A DNA stretch of 64,000 nt from Antilocapra americana (lineage: Eukaryota > Chordata > Mammalia > Artiodactyla > Antilocapridae). Both the position numbers and the translations under genes were made by a program. Below the pieces are notes generated by a model. It worked only from the letters and a program-made list of their open reading frames with translations, ran no database searches and was not told the DNA's origin. Positions 23,335 to 34,611 of this stretch are shown one piece after another. The DNA lies in the NCBI GenBank assembly GCA_007570785.1, contig ML660201.1, positions 33,665,840-33,729,839 on the forward strand, read 5' to 3'. Within the stretch, counting starts at the first letter, position 1. Each line of letters opens with the position of its first letter.

Positions 23335-25303
23335 TTCAGTTCAGTGGCTCAGTCGTGTCCGACTCTTTGCGACTCCATGAACTGCAGTATGCCAGGCCTC
23401 CCTGTCCATCACCAACTCCCGGAGTCTACCCACACCCATGTTCATTGGGTTAGTGATGCCATCCAGCTCAGCCTTTTTCACTGTCCAACTCTCACATCCA
23501 TACATGACTACTGGAAAAACCATAGCCTTGACTAGACGGACCCTTGTTGGCAAAGTAATGTCTCTGCTTTTCAATATGCTGTCTAGGTTGGTCATAACTT
23601 TCCTTCCAAGGAGTAAGCGTCTTTTAATTTCATGGCTGCAATCACCATCTGGTAGTGATGTGGGAGCCCCCCAAAATAAAGTCTGACACTATTTTCACTG
23701 TTTCCCCATCTATTTCCCATGAAGTGATGGGACCAGATGCCATGATCTTAGTTTTCTGAATGTTGAATTTTAAGCCAATTTTTTCACTCTCCTCTTTCAC
23801 TTTAATCAAGAGGCTCTCTAGTTCTTCACTTTCTCCCATAAGGGTGGTGTCATCTGCATATCTGACATTATTGATATTTCTCCCGGTAATCTTGATTCCA
23901 GCTTGTGCTTCTTCCAGCCAGCGTTTCTCATAATGTACTCTGCATAGAAGTTAAATAAGCAGGGTGACAATATACAGACTTGACGTATTCTTTTTACTAT
24001 TTAGAACCAGTCTGTTGTTCCATGTCCAGTTCTAACGGTCGCTTCCTGACCTGCATACAGGATTCTCAAGAGGCAGGTCAGGTGGTCTGATATTCCCATC
24101 TCTTTCAGAATTTTCCACAGTTTATTGTGATCCACACAGTCAAAGGCTTTGGCTTAGTCAATAAAGCAGAAATAGATGTTTTTCTGGAACTCTCTTGCTT
24201 TTTCAATGATCCAGCAGATGTTGGCAATTTGATCTCTGGTTCCTCTGCCTTTTCTAAAACCAGCTTGGACATCTGGAAGTTCACGGTTCACATATTGCTG
24301 AAGCCTGGCTTGGAGAATTTTGAGCATTACTTTACAAGCGTGAGATGAGTGCAATTGTGTGGTAGTTTGAGCACTCTTTGGCACTGCCTTTTTTGGGCAT
24401 TGAAGCATGTTAATTGTCATGTGTCTAATCAATCGCCATCCCAGGATTGATGCTCGGGGCTGGTACAGCGAGATTTCCCGAGGGGGAGGGAGGAGGGAGG
24501 GGGGGTTCCGGAGGGGAAGCATATGTAAACCCATGGTGATATCATGACAATGTATGGCAAAAACAATAAAAAAAAAAAAAGTTAAATAAGCAGGGTGACA
24601 ATATACAGCCTTGATGTACTCCTTTCCCTGTTTGGAACCAGTCTGTTGTTCCATGTCCAGTTGTAACAGTTGCTTCCTGACCTGCATACAGGTTTCTCAA
24701 GAGACAGGTCAGATGGTCTGGTATTCCCATCTGTTTAAGAATTTTCCAGAGTTTATTGTGATCCACACAGTCAAAGGCTTTGGCATAGTCAATAAAGCAG
24801 AAATAGATGTTTTTCTGGAACTCTCTTGCTTTTTTGATGATCCAGGAGATGTTGGCAATTTGATCTCTGGTTCCTTTGCCTTTTCTAAAACCAGCTTGAA
24901 CATCTGAAAGTTCACGGTTCACATATTGCTGAAGCCTGGCGTGGAGAATTTTGAGTATTACTTTACTAGTGTGTGAGATGAGTGCAATTGTGCGGTAGTT
25001 TGAGCATTCTTTGGCATTGCTTTTCCTTGGGACTGGAATGAAAACTGACCTTTTCCAGTCCTGTGGCCACTGCTGAGTTTCCAAATTTGCTGGCATATTG
25101 AGTGCAGCACTTTCACAGCATCATCTTTCAGGATTTGAAATGGCTCAACTGGAATTCCATCACCTCCACTAGCTTTGTTCATAGCGATGCTTTTTGAGGC
25201 CCACATGACTTCACATTCCAGGATGTCTGGCTCTAGGTGATCATACCATTGTGATTGTCTGGGTCATGAAAATCTTTTCTGTACAGTTCTTCTGTGTATT
25301 CTA
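23335..25303 (-). mobile_element. BovB(-) element with internal duplication and L1 insert
   Basis: Outer ends are bounded by one 10-base duplication TTTGAAATAG (23325-23334, 25304-25313), the signature of a single insertion. Inside are BovB part A (23335-24398), an L1 3' end (24399-24580, + strand) and BovB part B (24581-25303). Part B restarts at AGTTAAATAAGCAGGGTGAC, already present at 23949, so about 450 bases of BovB occur twice. Part A also lacks roughly 270 bases of the 3' region (join near 23468, CCATCCAG|CTCAGCC). The RT box in A still reads YADD (about 23850), but frames are broken throughout. Confidence 0.9.
24399..24580 (+). mobile_element. Ruminant L1 3' UTR with poly(A), severely truncated
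   Basis: ATTGATGCTCGGGGCTGGTA, the G-rich tract at 24482-24505, GGAAGCATATGTAAACCC and CAATGTATGGCAAAAACAAT precede an A13 tail with AATAAA. These are hallmarks of the bovine L1 3' UTR. The G tract has four runs of at least three G, as in mammalian L1 3' UTR quadruplex regions. Confidence 0.85.
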
Positions 25304-25339
25304 TTTGAAATAGTAGGTCTCTACTAAGTGATTGCTGAT

Positions 25340-25785
25340 ACAAATGTATTGGCAACATTCATGCAGCACCCACCATGGCTGAGCCCCTGGGGTTAGAATG
25401 GTGAACGAAAGCAGTGAAGGTGCCTGCTCTCTTTTGTGATCAATGGTTGTGCAGATGAACACTGGGAAAGAACATAATTTGGTTCTTTAGTGAACTTTGA
25501 TGAAGATGCCTCCTCCAAAGCAAGAAAAAATAACACGTACCACTGGCACTGAACACCATAGGGAGGACAGGCAAGGGGAACACATGTGGAACAGCATATG
25601 CAAAGGCCAGGGGGCAGTGGGATGATGGTCTTCTTCAGGAGCTGGTGCCCTGCTAGTGAGAGGAGGTGCCTGCAGAGTTGGCCAGGGCAGACCACTGAGG
25701 GACCTATAGGAAATGTTTAGGAGTTTTACAAGCAAACTGATAGAAAGCCATCAGAGAGCCTTCTACAGGAGAATGAAAACATTTG
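25340..25785. repeat. L2-like LINE fragment
   Basis: GGAACACATGTGGAACAGCA, TATGCAAAGGCCAGGGGG and CAGAGAGCCTTCTACAGGAG resemble the L2 body. Weakly conserved, and the boundaries are approximate. Confidence 0.35.
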
Positions 25786-26318
25786 GGTTTTAAAAAATTT
25801 TTATTGCAGTATAATTGCTTTACAACATTGTATTAGTTTCTGCTGTACAGCAAAGTGAGTCAGCTGTATGTATTCATGTATACTCTCTCTTTTTAAATTT
25901 TCTTCCCATTTATGTCACCATAGAGCACTGAAAAGGGTTCCCTAAACTATATGAATTACCTATTTTATGCATGGTATCAGTGCATATACATCTATCCAAA
26001 TTTCCCAATTCTTCCCACCCCTTGATGTCCATATATTTGTTCTCTGTGTCTATTTCTGTTTTAGAAATAAGATCATCTACACTATTTTCTAGATTGCACA
26101 TATATACATTAATATATGTTATTTTTTTTTCTGACTTACTGTATGACAGACTCTAGGTCCAGCCACATCTCTGCAGATGACTCAGTTTCATTCCTTTCTG
26201 TGACTGAATACTATTCCACTGTATACAGGTACCAGATCCTCTTTACCCATTTCTCTGTTAATGGATATTTAGGTTGCTTCCATGTCCTGGCTATTGTAAA
26301 TAGTTCTGCAATGAATAA
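25786..26318 (-). mobile_element. L1 3' end (ruminant type), 5'-truncated
   Basis: TTTTTATTGCAGTATAATTG, TTAGTTTCTGCTGTACAGCA, TTCTCTGTGTCTATTTCTGT, ACTCTAGGTCCAGCCACATC, TGACTGAATACTATTCCACT and TTTAGGTTGCTTCCATGTCC run from 3' UTR into ORF2, antisense. It ends at CTGCAATGAA. Confidence 0.85.
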
Positions 26319-26379
26319 GATAGGGATTTTGAAAAGATATCTCTGGTATCTCAGGCAGAACAGAGGGGACTGTCACCAG

Positions 26380-26810
26380 AAAGCATAGTAGAAAGCATTT
26401 CAGGCAGAAAGCTCATCCTCTAGTCCAGACCAAACCAAAAAACAGAGGCAGCCATGTTGGGCTTGAATGTTAGCAGTAGAATGAAGAGATAGACAGATCT
26501 GAGGAATATTTAGGGGATAAAATCCAGTTTATCATGGAGGAGTAAAGATGACTCCAGTTGTCGAGGAAACCAAACATCTGAATGAAGTGGCACAGAGAAG
26601 GTTCAGACTTGGATTTCGTTCTCGGGCCCCTGGAGCCATCTAACTAATGACAGCGATGTTCTCAGCTATGTAGCTGAAGAAGGACATCCTGTGGTGACTC
26701 AATATTTGTTGAGCGCCTAGTGTGTGCCAAGCCCTGTATTAGGCAATAGGTAAACAATATCGTGGGTAGAACTCCTGTCCTCAAGGGTTAATCCTGTCCT
26801 CAAGAGGTTC
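26380..26810. repeat. L2-like LINE fragments
   Basis: GGAGTAAAGATGACTCCAGT, then ATATTTGTTGAGCGCCTAGT, GTGTGCCAAGCCCTGTATTA and GTCCTCAAGGG, the L2 3' series. The two parts may be separate copies. Confidence 0.45.
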
Positions 26811-27154
26811 TCAATCAGGAGCAATCTCAGACCCACACACCCCCTCCATCCTAGGGGTTGGATAGTGAGTGGAGTTTGCTATTGGCAGCCAGAGAAGCTG
26901 CTAAACATCCTATACAGCTTATAGGACGGCCCCTCCAATAAAGAACTCTTTTGCCCCAAATTGTGAAAGTTGAGAACCTTATTAGTTTATTCTCTAAATG
27001 AGAAAAAAGAGGAGCAAGCCATGCAGTATATTCAGCAGTGTGATGAGGTCAAGTACAGGGTGTTATGGCAGTAAAGGAGTGAAACTCAGCCTTGTTTGTG
27101 GTAGGAAGAAGCAGTGTTGTTCTTGAGTGCTGTTTAATTGAAATTAATTTAAAT

Positions 27155-27345
27155 GAAAGAAGACTGTGGACTCTGGTGTCCAAGGGTTTCTAATCCACAC
27201 TCCACTGACTATGTGACATTTGACCTCACTGTACTTCAGTTTCCTCATCGTCTTGTTTGGTTCTCTCTTCACAGCCCTGTGGTGACATAAAGGGAGATAG
27301 TCCTGGTAAAGACTTGAGCATGTCTTGCACGTAATAATCACTCAG
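27155..27345 (+). repeat. MIR SINE
   Basis: GACTGTGGACTCTGGTGTCC, CCACTGACTATGTGACATTT, CTGTACTTCAGTTTCCTCAT and GGTGACATAAAGGGAG follow MIR order. Confidence 0.75.
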
Positions 27346-28147
27346 TGACAACCCATTGTGGACATTCTTTCCTTCAGTTGCCCAGTTGACGTGATTTTTT
27401 TTTTCTTTCCTTGATGAGCAGGAGAAAAAAATCTGCTTGATTCCAGCACCTTCCTAGCCCCACTTTACCTGGTTGGGCAAGTAGCTTGTTTCTTGCTTGT
27501 GACAGGAAAAATGAAGGTGAAGAAAAGATTGCTGTCACCATTGGTTTTCACTGTGACGTTCAGACTTCTGTGGGAACATCTGATGGAATGTTGAGATTTT
27601 ACAATGGAATGCGCACCCTTTACTCACTGTTGAGTAATAAATACAGGGCTCCCTAAGGCAAAACTGAGCACGTCTCCAACCCATAATTGTCCACTTGTAG
27701 AACTGCGGTCCAGCACATTTAATCATCATGTAGTAATTGGCTCAGAAGCTCTTTAGGATTTGAGGCATCCACTGCTGTTCCTGTGCAAAAAGCCCATTGT
27801 ATTCATACAATCGTATTGACTGGGAAGTAAGGTCTTTTTTTTTTTTCCTTTAAACTCTCCAAAGAACTCATTTAAACACTTTATTTGACTTCGGGAAGTT
27901 CCCTGCTGGCCCCTTAAACACCCAGCCCACTGTAAAATGATGTTTGGATTGTCATATAACCATCTGAAGTCAAGAAGAAGGGAGTATTTGATGAGGTTAG
28001 AGACTGGTATTGCTAGGCATCTGCTGCTTGCTATCACTGGGTGGGGAGTTTCCTTCCCAGGATGGAGACTGGGTTCAGTTGTCTTTAAGCAAATCAGAGA
28101 ATGCATCCATCTTAATGATGTAGCTGCTCTACCCTGGGGGCTTGATA

Positions 28148-28347
28148 AGCTGTGGCCCATGGCCTTTTTTTGTAGATAGAGATTTTGGGAACACAGGCAT
28201 GCTTAGTCATGTGTGTATGGTCTTTGGCTGCTTACATGGCAAAGTTGAGTGATTGCAACAGAGACCATATGGCCTGCAAAGCCCAAATTGCTTTCCCTCT
28301 TGATCTTTTACAGAAGAAAATTTGTCAACCCCTCCCTGCTCTAGAAG
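28148..28347. mobile_element. hAT-type MER DNA transposon relic
   Basis: GCTGTGGCCCATGGCC, GGGAACACAGGCATGCTTAG, GTCTTTGGCTGCTTACATGG, GTTGAGTGATTGCAACAGAG, ACCATATGGCCTGCAAAGCC and TTTACAGAAGAAAATTTGTC match an abundant mammalian DNA-transposon repeat. The subfamily is not assigned. Confidence 0.65.
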
Positions 28348-28481
28348 AGTGGTTCTAAAACCCTAATGCACCTTAAAATTGCACTTGAAGATTCTAATTC
28401 AGTAGGTCTGAGAATCTGCATTTTTAACAAACTGCCAAATGATGACAGTCCTGATGGTCCATGGACTATACTTTGAGCAGC
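28348..28481 (+). mobile_element. MER5A hAT (Charlie) relic
   Basis: 5' tip AGTGGTTCTAAAACCCTAAT, core TTCTAATTCAGTAGGTCTGA-GAATCTGCATTT, and 3' TGGACTATACTTTGAG. Nearly full length. Confidence 0.85.
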
Positions 28482-28539
28482 AAGGTCCTAGATTGATTGG
28501 CTTCATGGGTATTGTTCTTATAGGAGGCAGGATGTTGGT

Positions 28540-28715
28540 GGTTCAGAGCATAGGGTTTAAGTCTCTATTCTTAGCATTTATTACCTTGTCATCTTGGTAA
28601 GATACCTAACATCCTTAAGCTTTGGATTGCTGCTCTATAAAACAGAGGAGTATCTGTGAAGTGCTTAGCACAGGGTCTGGTCTATAGTATAGGTTCAGCT
28701 CTTATTAGCTACTGA
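28540..28715 (+). repeat. MIR SINE
   Basis: GTTCAGAGCATAGGGTTTAA, ATTACCTTGTCATCTTGGTA, GATACCTAACATCCTTAAGC, ATAAAACAGAGGAG and GTGCTTAGCACAGGGTCTGG. Confidence 0.8.
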
Positions 28716-29005
28716 TACGTGGGTGTACAGTGAGGCCAGACACAGTCTCTGTTACCTCGGAGCCAGACACAGTCCCTTCTGTGGCCTTCAGTTCAACCTT
28801 GGAGTCACCTTAGTGGCAGGGGTCTTACATGTGTGTTTTGGAGAAACTTTTTGGCAGTTTTGTTGTTGCTCTTGTTGTTTTAAAGGGATGATTATTTAGA
28901 GATTGCTTTGGTTTAATTAATTGAAAAATCTAATTCTTCAAGGTTAGGCTCCAGATCTTACTATTCTATAATGTTTGTAAATCTTAGGCCCCCTTTTACA
29001 AGCTT

Positions 29006-29113
29006 GTTAGTCACTGAGTTGTGTCCAGCTCTTTGAGACCACAGGGACTGTAGCCCGCCAGGCTCCTCTGTCCAGGCAAAAATACTGGAGTGGGTTGCCA
29101 TTTCCTTCTGCAG
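29006..29113 (-). mobile_element. Bov-tA SINE, 5'-truncated, with target duplication
   Basis: Antisense 3' half: GTTGTGTCCAGCTCTTTGAG, TAGCCCGCCAGGCTCCTCTG, AATACTGGAGTGGGTTGCCA. Bounded by TTTACAAGCTT at 28995-29005 and 29114-29124, so it inserted in truncated form. Confidence 0.92.
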
Positions 29114-29124
29114 TTTACAAGCTT

Positions 29125-31010
29125 AGATAATTAAATTCTTTATATTTTAAAATGCATTCATAATTATAAAGCATTTAGCTTCTTTTTAAGTCATCTGACT
29201 TGACTGTCTTTCCCCAAGGAAGATACCCTTTCCCTTCTCTGTTAATAATTTTTACAATTCTTACAGATTGAACTTATGATACACATAAAGCTGACTTAAG
29301 TATCCTAAAACTTTATTTAAATTTCATTAAGATTTTAATTTGAAATCATAAATCTTTATCAATTACTGTGACATTTTAAATTGGAACTACAAGAGCAACC
29401 TGTTTATTTCCATAGGGCAAATTCTTTCAAATGTTAAAATGATTAAAATACCAAATATGTGCAGATTCTGTAACACAAACTATATAAAGATTATAGGTTT
29501 GATTCTTTTAAATGTTTCTGAATGTCATTATAAATCTTACCAGGGTTAATGCTTACCTACTAAAAAAACTTCTCTTTTTTAAATTATTATTTCTGTTTTT
29601 AAAATTTTAATTCAGGAAATGTTTCTCACCCTGAACAGATGGGGTGGCAGGATACCTTGTCAGTTACCTTGAGATTGCATGATGATCAGAAATTACAGTT
29701 AGGATGTGGATTCCATTCTTAACTATAATGCTGCTGGGAGACCCTGAGTCCTGTCTATAATTCCTGTGTCATCGACTTCATAAATCAATAACTAGGTAGT
29801 TGGATAGTCTCTAGCCCTCCACTGCAAGCTAAAGGTTACAGAAGTGTGGAACACTCTTCCAAGCTGCTCCAGGCCTCTAGCTTGATTATTGCATTTCTTT
29901 GTCACTTGGGGAATGTAAGTATATTGCCATCCAACTCTGAGGACTCTTGAATTTGCTGGAAAATGGCATTGCTTTAAGAACTTCCTATCTTGTAGGACTG
30001 TAACTTTACTAGATATTAAAATGAAAGTCTTTTATTTTGCATATCTTGACTGACGTATGGTCACAGCTTCTAAGGCCATTCAGCTAGTGGCCCGAGTCAT
30101 TAAACTCCTTTGATAATAAAAACAATCGGGATCATTAAATATCCTCCATGTGGTGTCTTTGGGTAGCCTAATTATAAGGGGAAATACTACTGTTAACAGT
30201 GGTTATACTAGATTGTATAGTCCAACTGTGTTTCCTTTAAGGAAGAGAAAGGACAGATGTTCAAGGGAAAATTCAAGTTCAGATTCAGAGAAGGCATGAG
30301 ATGTGCCTAGCTGTGTGATGGATAAACTAGATTGTTGAGTCTTGCTTAGGAGACCAATGCTCTCAACATACATAACCCCCTCCTTTTCATAACCAAACTT
30401 TTCATTGAAGCTTATCATAATTACTATGAGACAAATGGATCTAGGTGATAAATTTTTGCCTTCATTTTGTTATTTGAAAATATGAGTTGGTCTTGGATTA
30501 TATTATCATAATTCATTTGAAAAGCATTAATTAAAAAAATACTATTATCTAGCTTTGGCCATTTGATACATGACTACTTTTGGTACTTTATTAAGTTGTT
30601 TCCACCAGAACAGGCTTTTCTGGGATTGGTTTGAACTTTAGGCAAACATTACAAAGTTTATTTTTTGTTGTTAAAAAGATTTCCTTCATAGCTATAAAAT
30701 TTTATGAGCTAAATAAAGATTTCCATGAAGAGAGTATTCTGATATCTCTTACCAGTCTTTTCACTTAAAAAGGACCATTCTCAGCAACCTAAAGGCAAGC
30801 AGAATTTTGTGTGAAATTCACACCCAGGCTTCTCAGACCTTCTTTATTGGCTTAATTCTGAAGTTAAGGGTAGAAGAACATTTGGGGCTATTTATGCTTG
30901 GGGGCCCCAGAAGTTAAACTCATCAGTAGTGTTATAAGTATTAAATATGATGCTTCTCCCTTGAAAGGAATTAAGAAATTAAACCATTACCTTTCTGCTA
31001 GTGATTCAAA
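29125..31010. other. Unique AT-rich sequence, no gene seen
   Basis: No repeat family recognised. A small minus-strand frame at 30203-30418 has no recognisable features. Confidence 0.4.
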
Positions 31011-31556
31011 TTAAAATTGCTGTGGTTGAACCAATCTCTCTATCTCTTCTTGAAATACTTTTGCCCTTATTTGACAATTTTGAGCGATGAAAGAGTCTTT
31101 GAAATGATATATGCGGAGTTGATAGGCATCCCATTTTTTGCACATGTTGTAAATTTCCACAGCACACCAAGACATATGACTTTCTTCTTTTCTCAGACTC
31201 CATCCACCTTGCATTTAAATTGCTTTTGAATTGAACAGTCCCTCCTGGAGCTGCTGCTGTTGTTGAAGCACTTGATAATCAAGTCTACCTTTGAGATTTT
31301 CATTAAAGTTCCAGCAGCAACAGTCACTGCTACTCAGAATTTTTGAATGCTCTGTAGTTTCTGGAAGCTTTGAATAACTATCGGAAGTGGACTTGAAAGA
31401 ACAAGAGAGATGATGCAGTGAATCTTGAAAAATGTCAACCTCCATTTTGACTTGAGATCACAATTCAAGTTTTGCATTTGGTACTTGAAAAGCAGAGTGA
31501 TGATAACTAGGATCTGACACTAGTTCTTCTCTCCCAGATAAGGAGGTGCTTCCTGA
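31011..31556 (-). pseudogene. Decayed coding-like frame, possible old pseudogene
   Basis: One minus-strand frame runs 182 codons with only two internal stops: TGA at 31460-31458 and TAA at 31217-31215. It splits into 31556-31461, 31457-31218 and 31214-31014, and ends at TAA 31013-31011. The translation has a serine-rich middle, a glutamine run (LQQQQQLQ), then a charged helical-looking end (KVFQEEIERLVQP). I do not recognise a family. Nothing tells whether it is a retrocopy: no clear poly(A) or target duplication was found, and L2-like sequence begins just beyond 31556. Two stops in 182 codons is fewer than the eight or nine expected at random, but not compelling across six frames and 64 kb. 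Confidence 0.35.
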
Positions 31557-31559
31557 TTA

Positions 31560-31735
31560 GATGTAGGCCAGTTTTATTTACTCATTCAAGGTCTGTTCAT
31601 TTGTGAATCAGTAAATGTTTCAGAGCCTACTGTGGACCTAGAACTGTGAGAATCTGGGATTATATTCATGGATAAAGATGGGTCTTGATGTCTTGTGCAT
31701 TTATGTTCTTGAATGGAAGAACAACATGGAACAGA
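31560..31735. repeat. L2-like LINE fragment
   Basis: TTTACTCATTCAAGG, ATCAGTAAATGTTTCAGAGC, CTACTGTGGACCTAGAACTG and ATTCATGGATAAAGATG resemble the L2 3' series. Confidence 0.5.
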
Positions 31736-33476
31736 TGATCTTATGCTCACTTAGTCACAGTTGTGGTGAGTGAACACAGCTGTGCATAGTATTTAATACA
31801 GTGTCATTCACTCAGCCATAAGATTAAGAATAGTTGGTAGTAATTGGAGAGGAACTTCTGGGTTCACTTATTTCAGCTTATTAGATTGCCCTGTAGTGTT
31901 GGACAGTATGTTTTTAGAGCAGCTTCATATGTGTTTGTTATTTATGCCAAAGTCCTTTGTCTGGAAAGCTTTGAAAATTAGGATTTAAACACTGTAAGCA
32001 AACAAACAGAAAAACTAGGTCATCCTAATATTCCTCAATATGTGTGTGTCAAAAGGATATGGATTCACCCAGATTCTTCTTATTATCATTATGGCATCAA
32101 TGTGACTGTGGCATGATTATGTGTGTATTAATATTCATGAGCTCCAAGATCCATTTTTTCCTTGGGTTGACTTAAACATTTATTCCTTGTCAATGATTTT
32201 AAGTTTATAATCACCTACTAGCATTGATTCTATGAAAATACAAAGTTTTGGTCTAACAATTCAACAGTGACAGGTAAAGATAGGTCTAAATCATAAATAT
32301 GACCCCAATAAAGAAAAGTAATAAGGAATAAGATGCATGATGGCAGTCGCAAACAGAAATGGTTTATTCACTTTTATTTTTCACAAGCCCTAATTCAGGT
32401 CCTACAACAAAATTAATAGATCTTTTTCATCATAGGAAATGACAGATGCATCAGGCGTTGGAAGCACTAGAGAGTAAGTGATTCCTGGTTTACTTTTCAT
32501 CAGTTGATACTAAACATTTTTATCAGTTCCGTTCACTCTGTCTGTTAATACATGGCTGGCAGGATGTGTTGGGAGGGTTTTTGGCCATCTTAGGAGCCTG
32601 AGCTACAAAGCAGAATACTTCTTTCTCATCCAAATGGAGAGACATCATTCAGATATAAAAATAGTCAAGTGCCAGTGTGCAGATTAATATTCCACAGTGA
32701 GAAGACGTGTTGTCTATCTGCTTGCCCCCATTCACATGCTTGCCAACACACACATTCTCTCCAGGTGGAGCCCCTCCCCAACTTCTGGCCAAGGCTTGAA
32801 TTGGAGAAGTGTTTCCAGATGCCTTCAGGTGCTGACATCTGAAAGGATGAGGGTGGGCTCTCAGGATCCTCAGCCAACTGTGCATTTCCTGGGCTGCACC
32901 TTGGACTGGCATTTCAGCCTGGCAGCCTTGCAGTTGTCTGGTCCACGCATATCCCCCATGGATGCCCTGTTACCTCTGTGATGGGGCTTACTGAAATGCC
33001 ATCTTGGAGCCCATCAGGCATTTTCCACACCAGGTGAATTTGGCAACAGAATCCTGTGCTGTCTCCATGAAAGGCTGTTGGTCCTTTCTTCATATCAACT
33101 GATGGTGCCACTTCCTGCCAGGTGCAGGCTGCTCCTAGAATACTCTTGGCTGGGTTGAGGGTTGGGTGGATTGTTAACACTTGCAAGCTGCTCGATACCT
33201 CAGAGGGCAGAGGGCACAGACAGTCAGTGTTCGTGGAAAGAGCTCCTGTGGCATCGAGGCCACTGTGGAGAACCCAAGTCCACAGCTTCTATCCGCCTCT
33301 GGAAATTTAGGACCAACTTTGTCTGATGTAAGTTTTTTTAAAAGAAGCTGGAAATCCTGCTTTTAAATAAAATCTGATTTTTACAAGTTACCAGCTAATG
33401 GAGACTTGTGGGAATACTACACCAGCCAAACATAACATGTGTGGGCAGGGACCCTTTTATGCCAGGCCCTGGCTAC
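31736..33476. other. Unique sequence, no gene seen
   Basis: No repeat family assigned. Overlapping frames of 60-94 codons on both strands at 32649-33366 lie in a moderately GC-rich block without domains or splice signals that define an exon. Confidence 0.35.
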
Positions 33477-33608
33477 TCCAAGTGTGGTCCCCAGACCAGC
33501 AGCCTTTCCTGAGAGCTGGATAGAAATACAGAATTGCAGCTCCACCCCCGTCCTGTTAGACAGAACGGCATGTAAACAAGATCCCAGGTGATTTCGATGC
33601 ATGTTGGA
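33477..33608 (-). mobile_element. MER5A hAT (Charlie) relic
   Basis: CCAAGTGTGGTCCCCAGACC, AGCAGCCTTTCCTGAGAGCT, TAGAAATACAGAATTGCAGC, CAAGATCCCAGGTGATTTCG and ATGCATGTTGGAA follow antisense MER5A. Confidence 0.8.
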
Positions 33609-33778
33609 ATTGGAGATTTATTATGTTGGGGTCCTGATTCAGGTTCTCATGCAGGCAAAACAAGCTTTTGAATTATTGGCTAGAATTTAAATATCTTAAA
33701 TGGTTAAATGGCATTCCGTTTTAAAAGCACAAAGAGAACCTCATCCTTGAGGTATTAACTTGGATACAGTTTTTATGG

Positions 33779-34003
33779 GGAGCTGCTGCCACTAAGTCGC
33801 TTTGGTCGTATCCGACTCTGTTTGACCCCATAGATGGCAGCCCACCAGGCTCCCCCATCCCTGGGGTTCACCAGGCAAGGGTTCTGGAGTGCGTTGCCAT
33901 TGCCTTCTCCAGTGCATGAAAGTGAAAAGTGAAAGTGAAGTCGCTCAGTCCTGTCCGACTTTTCACTACCCCATGGACTGCAGCCCACCAGGCTCCTCTG
34001 TCC
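33779..34003 (-). mobile_element. Bov-A2 dimeric SINE
   Basis: Two Bov-A units in tandem. The first runs from GCTGCTGCCACTAAGTCGCT to GCCATTGCCTTCTCCAGTGC. The linker ATGAAAGTGAAAAGTGAAAG is diagnostic of Bov-A2. The second unit (AGTCGCTCAGTCCTGTCCGA to GGCTCCTCTGTCCA) is cut short. Confidence 0.93.
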
Positions 34004-34079
34004 ACCCCCTCTCTAAAACCAGGTTAGGGTCCTTCTTCCTGACTCCACCCCACCTTGTTCTTACTGGTGTTAATGTCAG

Positions 34080-34440
34080 GACCCCATAAAGGCAGAAGCC
34101 AGGTCTTGTTCCCTTTGTATTTTTAGCCCTTGTCAGGTACCCAGAACTTGAGGGTGATCAACACATGAATGAATTAGTGAAATCTCCTAGTCTTATTTCA
34201 GTTATTGTACCTTGCACAGTAACTTACTTTCTATTTGAGGGGTTTAATTAGGCTTGTCAGCAGGAGGAAAACTCACCAACAGTAGAATCTTTTTTATACC
34301 TACAGTCTTCTTGTCCACTCCTTTGAGGTCTGTCCTTCATCTTACTGTTCATCTTGTTCTCTTTTACATTTCTGGGACCTGTTCCATGACCTAGCATATA
34401 GTAGGTGCTCAATAAAGATGTCTTGAATGTACGAATGAGT
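34080..34440 (+). repeat. L2-like 3' ends
   Basis: AAGGCAGAAGCCAGGTCTTG with TTTAGCCCTTGTCAGGTACC, and separately ACCTAGCATATAGTAGGTGC-TCAATAAAGATG. Probably two diverged L2 or MIR-type tails. Confidence 0.5.
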
Positions 34441-34566
34441 AAAAGCAAAGAGCTCAGTAATTAATACTTTTTTCAATCATCATCCCTTTAATTATCCATC
34501 CAAATTACAGACACATGGCTTAATTATAATGTAAAGAAAAAGCTTTAAATATGTATAATATAAGTA

Positions 34567-34611
34567 GTGTGTGTGTGTGTGTGTGTGTATGTGTGTGTGT
34601 GTGCGCGTGCA
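34567..34611 (+). repeat. (TG)n microsatellite
   Basis: TG repeat interrupted by one TATG and ending GCGCGTGC. Confidence 0.95.

Noticed and set aside
24154..24687. 177-codon minus-strand frame
   Set aside because: It runs through the BovB/L1/BovB junctions, so it is a fortuitous fusion of repeat pieces.
27753..28160. 135-codon minus-strand open frame
   Set aside because: Its right end overlaps a DNA-transposon relic and it has no recognisable features. The length is within chance expectation.
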